A DNA stretch of 5,292 nt. Source: Candidatus Geoarchaeota archaeon. GTDB taxonomy: Archaea; Thermoproteota; Thermoprotei; Gearchaeales; WAQG01. Below, in pieces: positions 1 through 4,668 of the stretch (positions are counted from its first letter, which is position 1; each line of letters opens with the position of its first letter). A program made the position numbers and the translations under genes. Location: assembly GCA_015520395.1 (NCBI GenBank), contig WAQG01000065.1:1-5292 (forward strand). The letters are read 5' to 3'. Under the pieces are notes generated by a model that did no database searches, was not told the origin of the DNA, and saw only the letters and a list, made by a program, of their open reading frames with translations.

Positions 1-199
1 CCCTAAGATAATCCTTGCCGATGAGCCGACCTCCAGTCTTGATGACGAGAACTCGGAGATCGTGATAAGTTATCTTGCAAGGATCAATAGGGAGCAGAAA
101 ATAACGGTTATCATGACCACGACCGACATCTACGAAAAGCTCCCGACAAACCGCGACTACATCCTAAAAAATGGGCGCCTCACTCTTTTGAGGGGGTAG
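1..199 (+). CDS. ABC transporter ATP-binding protein, C-terminal fragment (5' end outside window)
   Basis: This is the last 65 codons of an ABC ATPase, read in the frame starting at base 2 and ending with TAG at 197-199. The visible part begins in Walker B (IILADEP, with the catalytic Glu at fragment residue 8). The D-loop follows (SSLD, residues 11-14), and the end is a typical DYILKNGRL tail. The spacing fits the LolD/MacB-type ATPases that power ABC exporters or lipoprotein/peptide transporters. The protein would be cytoplasmic and bound to a membrane permease, presumably encoded upstream. The position normally held by the switch (H-loop) histidine, as in the usual 'VTHD', reads TTTD, with Thr at fragment residue 41 (bases 122-124). 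ATP hydrolysis may therefore be atypical. The last 20 nt overlap the convergent minus-strand gene. Family assignment is firm; the transported substrate cannot be told. Confidence 0.9.
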   Translation, partial: PKIILADEPTSSLDDENSEIVISYLARINREQKITVIMTTTDIYEKLPTNRDYILKNGRLTLLRG

Positions 200-503
200 C
201 TTTGCCCTCTCCTTCCTCCTCCGCTACCTCCTTCTCCAGTTTTTTGAGCTCCTCTTCAAGCTCCTTCTCTATTTCCTCGATGGGCTTTGGTGGTGGGGTG
301 GTGGCTAGTGTGTAGCCTATCCAGCTCAGTATCCCGAAGACCCCTAGGACGGCCACGAAGCCCGTCAGCTTGAGAATAAATATGTCTACAGGCATCCCGA
401 AGATCGAGATGTCGGGTGGGAGGAAGACTAGGTAACCATACACAACTATGACGATCACCGAGATTACGGCAATTAATCCCCCTATTACCTGATCCCTGCC
501 CAT
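180..503 (-). CDS. Small two-helix membrane protein with charged helical tail (unknown function)
   Basis: A 107-residue protein if it starts at the ATG 503-501 (MGRDQVIGG...). It has a first hydrophobic helix at about residues 6-28, a short outer loop (29-40, with PPD and GMPVD), a second helix at about 41-66, and a Pro-rich linker ([11 protein letters not shown]). The tail (about 73-98) is Glu/Lys-rich, strongly helical and possibly coiled-coil. Positive charges at both ends suggest that both termini lie in the cytoplasm. The frame is open further to a TTG at 524-522, but that would lie upstream of the transcript start predicted from the TATA element at 536-543, so ATG 503 is preferred. I recognise the pattern as like small conserved membrane proteins of hyperthermophilic archaea, but I cannot name a function. 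There is no DNA-binding or enzymatic motif. Its 3' end overlaps the convergent ABC ATPase gene by 20 nt. Confidence 0.8.
   Translation of the reverse strand: MGRDQVIGGLIAVISVIVIVVYGYLVFLPPDISIFGMPVDIFILKLTGFVAVLGVFGILSWIGYTLATTPPPKPIEEIEKELEEELKKLEKEVAEEEGEGKATPSKE
240..245 (+). terminator. Possible oligo-T terminator for the ABC ATPase transcript
   Basis: A run of six T lies about 40 nt after the ATPase stop codon and follows a long pyrimidine-rich tract (about 199-240). Archaeal RNA polymerase often terminates at oligo-T tracts without a hairpin, so this could end the plus-strand transcript. However, the run also encodes lysines of the opposite gene, so it may be there only for coding reasons. 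Confidence 0.25.
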
Positions 504-535
504 TCCACGCACCCACCATACCAAGAAGGCTAACC

Positions 536-543
536 AAATATAA
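536..543 (-). promoter_or_regulatory. TATA box of the small membrane protein gene
   Basis: TTATATTT on the minus strand, preceded by the A-rich stretch ACAAAC where a BRE would sit. The usual archaeal spacing of about 26 nt puts the transcript start near 514, about 11 nt before ATG 503. This supports the shorter start and a near-leaderless mRNA. Confidence 0.55.
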
Positions 544-582
544 GTTTGTAGCCCTGATTAAACAGCATTTAATACGGAGCTC

Positions 583-1230
583 TCAGAGACATTTATTGGA
601 GATTAATGAATTTACTATTCTCTGTATCTTTGCTAGGGACTCCTGGAGGTCGGATCTTTTTGTGTTTATTGTTTTTGCCCCAAGGTGTTTTGCTATCGTC
701 CTGTATAGGGCTGTTAGCTGGGATAACTCTTCCATAGTGTACTCCACGTCCCTTCGTCTTTTGATGGCTGTTTTTGGATCTAGATCTAGAAAGATTATTA
801 GCTGCTTTCCTGCTAATTTTAGTGCTATTCTTCCGGGCAGGCTTTTCCAGGGCCATAGGGTATCCCGGAGTCTTATCGAGACTGTTGCCAGAAAGTCGGG
901 GAGGCAGCGGTCATGGATTACCGTGTAGCCAAGGGCCTCATATATCTTGGATATCGTTAACCAGGGTGTCAGGCTGGCTAGCTCTATCCATCCCCAGAGC
1001 CTCCCCATCCTCGCCATCCAGCGGGTTGTGAGGTGCTCTACTATAAGGTTGCTCGGATTTACTACGTGTTCTGGCCCTTTAATCCACCTGAAAAGACGGT
1101 ATATTAGGTAGGCAAATGTGTGGAGGCTTTTCGTCCAGACGACCCTCGCATTCGACCCAACCCTAGCTGCTAATAGTCTTGCAATGGTCGTCTTACCCGA
1201 CCCATCGATCCCGGTTATAATGATTTTCAA
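583..1230 (-). CDS. Thymidylate-kinase-like P-loop nucleotide kinase
   Basis: About 215 residues. The N-terminal P-loop is GIDGSGKTT (residues 7-15), the signature of the Tmk/deoxynucleoside-kinase group. A DR pair (107-108, in VIHDRCLPDF) sits where Tmk has its DRY/DRH motif. The segment IIFLDLDPKTAIKRRRD (about 145-161) combines the beta-strand before the LID with an Arg-rich LID. These show a soluble enzyme that moves phosphate from ATP to a small acceptor. The S-x-x-A-Y-Q type segment that holds dTMP in true Tmk is not seen after DR (LATVSIRLRD instead), and the middle is rich in Trp and hydrophobics. The acceptor is therefore unknown and I give no symbol. I chose the TTG at 1230-1228 because GGAG (1236-1239) lies 6 nt before it and the P-loop then falls at the usual distance from the N-terminus. 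A TTG at 1242-1240 would add four residues. The gene is visibly more AT-rich than its neighbours, which suggests transfer. Confidence 0.85.
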   Translation of the reverse strand: MKIIITGIDGSGKTTIARLLAARVGSNARVVWTKSLHTFAYLIYRLFRWIKGPEHVVNPSNLIVEHLTTRWMARMGRLWGWIELASLTPWLTISKIYEALGYTVIHDRCLPDFLATVSIRLRDTLWPWKSLPGRIALKLAGKQLIIFLDLDPKTAIKRRRDVEYTMEELSQLTALYRTIAKHLGAKTINTKRSDLQESLAKIQRIVNSLISNKCL

Positions 1231-1391
1231 CTCGGACTCCAAGCAGAAACTCTCTTAATCATTATTAGTTCTTTGCCCGTGTGGGTAGAGGGATGTCAGA
1301 ACAGTTAATCTTAGGCAATGCTGAAATTGAGTGGGCCAGGTAGTCTCAGGATGCGTGTTCCTGGTTCTTTACGCTTTTTAGTGATGGGGTG

Positions 1392-1467
1392 TGGTAGCCC
1401 GGGCCGGATTCGAACCGGCGTCGCGGGGTCCAGAGCCCCGCAGGATTGACCGCTACCCCACCGGGCT
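1392..1467 (-). tRNA. tRNA-Gln (anticodon CUG)
   Basis: A full 76-nt cloverleaf can be folded by eye. The acceptor stem is AGCCCGG with CCGGGCT. The D arm has a short stem and the GCGGT loop. The anticodon stem is CGGGG/CCCCG around the loop CTCTGGA, giving anticodon CTG, which reads CAG (Gln). The variable region has 4 nt, and the T arm is GCCGG-TTCGAAT-CCGGC. The discriminator is A, followed by CCA encoded in the DNA. There is no intron. The A1-U72 first pair is the form typical of archaeal tRNA-Gln, which is first charged with Glu by GluRS and then amidated by GatDE (known biology). The promoter lies at 1491-1499. Confidence 0.97.
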
Positions 1468-1490
1468 CCGTTCCTAAATATTTGGGGTTG

Positions 1491-1499
1491 AAATATAAA
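1491..1499 (-). promoter_or_regulatory. TATA box of tRNA-Gln
   Basis: TTTATATTT on the minus strand, centred about 28 nt before the first base of the mature tRNA. This is the normal archaeal distance from TATA box to transcript start, so the primary transcript should begin at or within a few bases of the mature 5' end. It lies between the regulator stop codon (1513-1515) and the tRNA, which shows that the tRNA can be transcribed on its own. Confidence 0.75.
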
Positions 1500-1512
1500 G
1501 TTATTTTTGCGT

Positions 1513-2679
1513 CTATTTGCTGGCTTTCTCGATTGTCTCCAGGTACTTCTGGTAGTCGAAGGTCCAGTCCATGTTCCTGAAGCTGTAGAGCCCGTAGGGT
1601 AGCTCCCTCAGGATGGCGGTGTCGATGTCGATTGGATAGTAGGTGAACTTCCTGAGCACCCTGTTTGCCTCGAGGTGCCTCAGGGCGTCCACGAACTTGG
1701 CCATGTCTCCACATGGCACATTGACATCCACAAGGGCCGTTCTCCCATCCTCAAGCCTCCAGACGGTGTGGGCGAAGGGCTTCATGTCCAGGGCATTGAC
1801 GAACTTTGCCAGGTTGCCCTCAGAGGTGAAGCTTATCTTGAAGAGGCCGAACTCCGACCTCCTGCCCAGCTTATCCCTCATCGGGTAGTGTAGGTAGAAC
1901 ATCTTGTTGCCGTAGATCAGCTCGTTCTTCTCAACGTGCCTGACGTAATGGTACCTGAGGGCCTGTGGCGTCTTCTTGAGCTTCCTGGCAACCTCAACCA
2001 TAGTTACTGTTGCTTTCCTCTCCTTGTTCTTCACTATCTCCAGATCTATTGGGTCAAGCTTGACCTTCGGATAGGTGTAGTGCTTCAGGACCTCCGGCAT
2101 CTCGGCTGGGGCCTTAACAACATCCTCAACGAAGCCGGCCCAGTCGAGCTTCCACTTCCTGGTCTTAAAGTCAAACCATGTGTGACCTCTTGCAACCTCG
2201 TAGCCGAGGGTGGAGAGCTCAAACTCGTACCTATCAACAATATTGTACTCCTTGGCTATGTCTATGACCTCCTCTAGGAGGGCCTCCCTCCCATAGGGGA
2301 CGACGTAGCGGGTGTAGAGCTCAGCTTCAGAGCTGTAGAGCTTGGTCTTAAAGACGACGAAGTCCTCGGCTGGGAGGATCTTTGGAGCCTTGCTGAAGAA
2401 CACGTGGACTATCTTGAGGCCGAGCTTAAACACGTTTGGCAGGCCGAGAACCTTTATTCTGCCCTTTCGGATGTACCGGCCATAGTAGTTATAGACAGTT
2501 GACTTTGGAATGTCCTTCAAAATGTTTGTAACAATGAAGGGCACCTTGTCCACACCATACTTACCTATGCTATAGAAGATGCGTAGCTTACTCTTGTTAA
2601 GATTCTTCAAAGACTGGTAGACTTCGGCAACTTTCAGCTCAAAACGCTCAGGCTCCTTTGCCGGTCTTCTTCGAGACAT
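1513..2679 (-). CDS. Putative transcription regulator with two tandem HTH + sensor-like units
   Basis: A 388-residue protein starting at ATG 2679, which has GGTGAG 4 nt upstream; TTG 2691 and GTG 2688 are weaker in-frame starts. Numbering is from ATG. A basic N-terminus is followed by a first HTH at about 28-86, whose likely recognition helix is KSTVYNYYGRYIRKGRI. An alpha/beta domain follows at about 87-184, ending in WFDFKTRKWKLDWAGF. A second HTH lies at about 206-260 (VEVARKLKKTPQALRYHYVRH), and a second alpha/beta domain at about 272-385 ends in MDWTFDYQKYL. The two halves align: YNYYGRYIRKGRI with RYHYVRHVEKNELI, and VPYGREALLEEV with VPCGDMAKFVDAL. The protein therefore comes from an internal duplication. 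The layout recalls archaeal Lrp/AsnC-like or other ligand-sensing winged-helix regulators, but I cannot fix the family, ligand or targets. It is probably a cytoplasmic DNA-binding protein. It has its own TATA promoter, and the tRNA follows on the same strand. Confidence 0.82.
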   Translation of the reverse strand: MSRRRPAKEPERFELKVAEVYQSLKNLNKSKLRIFYSIGKYGVDKVPFIVTNILKDIPKSTVYNYYGRYIRKGRIKVLGLPNVFKLGLKIVHVFFSKAPKILPAEDFVVFKTKLYSSEAELYTRYVVPYGREALLEEVIDIAKEYNIVDRYEFELSTLGYEVARGHTWFDFKTRKWKLDWAGFVEDVVKAPAEMPEVLKHYTYPKVKLDPIDLEIVKNKERKATVTMVEVARKLKKTPQALRYHYVRHVEKNELIYGNKMFYLHYPMRDKLGRRSEFGLFKISFTSEGNLAKFVNALDMKPFAHTVWRLEDGRTALVDVNVPCGDMAKFVDALRHLEANRVLRKFTYYPIDIDTAILRELPYGLYSFRNMDWTFDYQKYLETIEKASK

Positions 2680-2683
2680 TTTT

Positions 2684-2689
2684 CTCACC
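2684..2689 (-). promoter_or_regulatory. Ribosome binding site deciding the regulator start
   Basis: GGTGAG on the minus strand, 4 nt before ATG 2679-2677, matches the 3' end of archaeal 16S rRNA. It favours this ATG over the TTG (2691-2689) and GTG (2688-2686), which overlap the site itself. Confidence 0.6.
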
Positions 2690-2717
2690 AACCTCAGCTA
2701 TACTATCATAACAATTC

Positions 2718-2726
2718 AAATATAAA
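2718..2726 (-). promoter_or_regulatory. TATA box of the tandem-HTH regulator
   Basis: TTTATATTT preceded by the purine-rich AGAAAAAG (BRE-like) on the minus strand. The predicted transcript start is near 2696, giving a leader of about 16 nt that carries the GGTGAG ribosome site. The 9-nt core is identical to the TATA box of the tRNA-Gln gene downstream. Confidence 0.65.
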
Positions 2727-2730
2727 CTTT

Positions 2731-2996
2731 TTCTAGCGTGAACACCTTTCATAGAATAATGGCCTAAATGCCTCGTTTATACTCATGCCCCTTAAACCAA
2801 ATGCGCTGGCAATGTTGAAAGCTGATAAACATATTAGAGTTAGTCAATTGCCTATTATTCAACAGCAAAAAATAATAACCTGTCAAATTCATGTTAAACA
2901 TTAAGATAAATTTCGGTATCTCTAGGCACTTCGCTAGATCTGTTGTTCAATTATCATTGTTGTTGTGGGGTTAGATAAATGTTTCTGGAAACATGA
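2731..2996. other. AT-rich intergenic region without a recognisable gene
   Basis: About 265 nt between the aminotransferase stop and the regulator promoter. I see no convincing ORF (the longest, from ATG 2891, has 27 codons), no tRNA-like fold and no C/D-box guide RNA with both boxes. It does hold several short inverted repeats with ATGTT/AACAT arms, at 2812-2832, 2891-2901 and 2979-2994, and an AT arm pair at 2853-2877. It must contain the 3' end of the aminotransferase transcript and could hold operators for the regulator. Confidence 0.6.
2979..2994. repeat. Perfect 7-bp inverted repeat just after the aminotransferase stop
   Basis: ATGTTTC-TG-GAAACAT, with 7-bp arms and a 2-nt centre, begins two bases after the aminotransferase stop codon. 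The centre is too short for a good RNA hairpin loop and no oligo-T follows on the minus strand. A protein-binding palindrome is as likely as a terminator stem. Confidence 0.5.
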
Positions 2997-4118
2997 TTAT
3001 GGATGGAGGCTTGTCTCCACGTGTTTTGTGAGCTCCTCTTCCAGCTCTTCAACCATTTCCTCTATGTCTCTGAGGCTCAGGAATCCGTAGCTTATTCTGA
3101 AGGAGTTCTTTGGGCCTTTGAAAACGCAGCCGGGCACTATGCCGACATGCCTTTTCCTGTCCTCCCTGAGAAGCCTCCATGCCAGCTCTACTGCGTCCTT
3201 CACCCCGGCATGTCTCGCTAAGACGTATAGTGCTCCCTTCGGCCTTGGGAACTGGAACCCGGCCTCACGGAGCAGCTTTACGAGGAGTTGCTGTTTTGGC
3301 CTGTAATAGTTTCTGACGTAGTCGAAGTAGTCGTCTGTGAGGTGTCTTAGCATGACCAGTATGATTTTTTGGGCGGCGTCGCTGGCGCCCGCCGTTGACC
3401 AGTAGACCATCTTTCCAGCCCTTTCAAGCCCATCAATGCCCCAGTAAATATAGCCCAGCCTTAGGCCTGGAAGGGCCAGGTTTTTGGAAAAGGAGTCTAT
3501 GAGTATGTCTCCTGGAAAGGCTGGCTTCTCCTCGTAGTATATTTGATGGTAGACTATGTCGTTGATGAGGATCACCCCCCTATGCCTGAGTTCCTCGTAG
3601 AGGGTGAGTAGCTGGTCTGGCTCGGGGTAGTAGCCCGTTGGGTTGTGGGGATAGTTTATTATTACGAACCTGACCTCCCCATCCAGCTTGCCCAGGATCT
3701 CCCCAACTATGTCTTCGCTCGTCGGATCATAGTACTTTAGCCTTATGCCGAGTAGCTCGGCCTGATCATAGTAATGGGAGAATCCGGGGGCCGGTGCGAG
3801 GCCCTTGCTCCCCATAAACATGAGTGATGTTACGAAGAGTGCATGGGCCCCGCTCCCAGTTACTATAACCCTGTCCGGGGAGGCGTCGAAGCCGATGAAC
3901 CTCCTCATATAGCGGGCTATCTCCTCCCTCAGCTCCCGGATGCCCACGAAGGGCCTGTAGAACCTTCCAGTATCGTCCCCAATCATTTCGAGGGCCTTTT
4001 TCACGGGGATCGGCGGCTCGTGGGAGGGGGCTCCAATATGGGCATCGATGGTCTTAAAGCCCTTCCTCCTTAACTCCTCACATCTCCTAAAAATATCTCG
4101 GATTGAAATTCTAAACAA
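2997..4118 (-). CDS. PLP-dependent aminotransferase, class I/II (fold type I)
   Basis: About 373 residues from TTG 4118. The fold-type I landmarks are in order: GAPSHEPP near the N-terminus; GSGAHAL (about 88-94), the cofactor phosphate loop; NPTG (159-162); ND-x-x-Y (186-190), which holds the PLP ring; SFSKN with the Schiff-base Lys at 212; and FRISYGF with the substrate-carboxylate Arg at 341. These show transfer of an amino group between an amino acid and a 2-oxo acid in the cytoplasm. The substrate cannot be read from sequence; Asp, aromatic, Ala or LL-diaminopimelate types remain possible. The frame is open to ATG 4214 (405 residues) with another ATG at 4169. I prefer TTG 4118 because GGTGAG (4125-4130) lies 6 nt before it, while the other two lack a ribosome site and ATG 4214 overlaps the TATA element of the divergent gene. 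Against this, TTG leaves only four residues before the first conserved Ser. The gene is divergent from the cupin/enolase operon. Confidence 0.93.
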   Translation of the reverse strand: MFRISIRDIFRRCEELRRKGFKTIDAHIGAPSHEPPIPVKKALEMIGDDTGRFYRPFVGIRELREEIARYMRRFIGFDASPDRVIVTGSGAHALFVTSLMFMGSKGLAPAPGFSHYYDQAELLGIRLKYYDPTSEDIVGEILGKLDGEVRFVIINYPHNPTGYYPEPDQLLTLYEELRHRGVILINDIVYHQIYYEEKPAFPGDILIDSFSKNLALPGLRLGYIYWGIDGLERAGKMVYWSTAGASDAAQKIILVMLRHLTDDYFDYVRNYYRPKQQLLVKLLREAGFQFPRPKGALYVLARHAGVKDAVELAWRLLREDRKRHVGIVPGCVFKGPKNSFRISYGFLSLRDIEEMVEELEEELTKHVETSLHP

Positions 4119-4124
4119 TAACTG

Positions 4125-4130
4125 CTCACC
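4125..4130 (-). promoter_or_regulatory. Ribosome binding site bearing on the aminotransferase start
   Basis: GGTGAG on the minus strand, 6 nt before TTG 4118-4116, is the same motif as before the tandem-HTH regulator. A weak TATA-like TTTATC at 4155-4160 would place transcription start near 4132, just before it. The site lies within the longer open frame, so it could also be chance. Confidence 0.4.
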
Positions 4131-4212
4131 GTTATTTAAGTGTCGAAGTTCGGGGATAAACCTTTCCATATATTTGTGGCTAGGTACCCGCAAATTTGTA
4201 GAGGGCTCATCC

Positions 4213-4218
4213 ATATAT
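4213..4218 (+). promoter_or_regulatory. TATA-like element of the cupin/enolase operon
   Basis: ATATAT within CCATATATCT. On the plus strand it predicts transcript start near 4241, giving a leaderless GTG (4242) or a leader of about 10 nt before ATG 4251. Being nearly symmetrical, it could also serve the minus strand, with a start near 4190 for the aminotransferase if ATG 4169 is used. Confidence 0.5.
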
Positions 4219-4222
4219 CTAT

Positions 4223-4239
4223 GTCAAGGCTAGTTTGAC
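4223..4239. promoter_or_regulatory. Inverted repeat GTCAA-N7-TTGAC, candidate operator
   Basis: Two 5-bp arms (4223-4227 and 4235-4239) 7 nt apart lie between the TATA-like element and the cupin start, next to the predicted transcript start. A dimeric repressor bound there would block the plus-strand operon. Arms of 5 bp can occur by chance, so this rests mainly on position. Confidence 0.35.
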
Positions 4240-4250
4240 GTGTGGTTGCC

Positions 4251-4655
4251 ATGGGAAGGGTTGTAATACGTAAGGAGGAGTATAGGCCGGGCGCCCCCAT
4301 GGAGTCCAGGAGGGGTGTCCGGGACTGGAAGATAATATACCCTGAGACCGGCTTTGAGAACAGGACGCTGGTGCTTGGCCTGGTCGAGGTTGATCCAGGA
4401 CGCCACACGCCTCTCCACAGGCACAACTGTGAGGAGGTCTACTATATCCTTGAGGGTGAGGGGGAGGTTGAGGTGGAGGGGGAGAGGTACCCTGTCAGAG
4501 CTGGGGATGCCGTGTACATAAAGGAGAACCTTAAACACAGGATCTTCAACACACACCCAGAGAAAACCCTACGCTACATAGCCGTTGGAGGAATAATGTT
4601 TGTGGGGCTTCTTCCTGAGTGGCCGACCCCAAGCCCCTACGAGATCCTTGAGTGA
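4251..4655 (+). CDS. Single-domain cupin protein
   Basis: 134 residues from ATG 4251 (GTG 4242 would add three; neither has a clear ribosome site, fitting a leaderless or near-leaderless mRNA). Both cupin motifs are present. Motif 1, G-x5-H-x-H-x3-E-x6-G, is PGRHTPLHRHNCEEVYYILEG, with metal ligands His56, His58 and Glu62. Motif 2 contains VRAGDAVYIKENLKHRIFN, with the fourth ligand His96 and the conserved Asn100. It should be a small beta-barrel binding one metal ion (Fe, Mn, Ni or Zn) in the cytoplasm. Such proteins act as sugar or carboxylate isomerases, dioxygenases or binding proteins, and the exact role cannot be told. Its stop codon overlaps the ribosome site of the next gene, which starts 13 nt later, so the two are almost certainly co-transcribed. 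Confidence 0.92.
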   Translation: MGRVVIRKEEYRPGAPMESRRGVRDWKIIYPETGFENRTLVLGLVEVDPGRHTPLHRHNCEEVYYILEGEGEVEVEGERYPVRAGDAVYIKENLKHRIFNTHPEKTLRYIAVGGIMFVGLLPEWPTPSPYEILE

Positions 4656-4658
4656 GGT
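4654..4658 (+). promoter_or_regulatory. Ribosome binding site of the enolase-superfamily gene
   Basis: GAGGT, 10 nt before ATG 4669, overlaps the cupin TGA stop (4653-4655). The arrangement is typical of translation inside an operon. Confidence 0.5.
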
Positions 4659-4668
4659 AGGTCTGGAA

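Noticed and set aside
596..928. 110-codon plus-strand open frame opposite the kinase
   Set aside because: It lies on the reverse of a gene with clear P-loop and LID motifs, and its translation shows no domain pattern.
1370..1380. Oligo-T (CTTTTTA) near the tRNA as a tRNA terminator
   Set aside because: The T run is on the plus strand, while the tRNA is transcribed from the minus strand, where it reads as A.
1243..1391. C/D-box guide RNA between the kinase and the tRNA
   Set aside because: CTGA-like D boxes and a GTGATGG C-like box occur, but not in the right order and spacing on one strand.
1346..1714. 122-codon minus-strand open frame running through the tRNA and the end of the regulator
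   Set aside because: It crosses a complete tRNA gene and reads the regulator in another frame; its composition is Arg/Gly/Pro-rich as expected from a shadow frame.
2853..2877. TATTATT...AATAATA inverted repeat as a terminator or structured RNA
   Set aside because: The arms are all A/T with an 11-nt loop, too weak to be stable at high temperature and likely by chance in AT-rich DNA.
2891..2974. 27-codon plus-strand ORF (MLNIKINFG...) in the AT-rich intergenic region
   Set aside because: Very short, no ribosome site, no TATA element at the right distance, and no recognisable motif.
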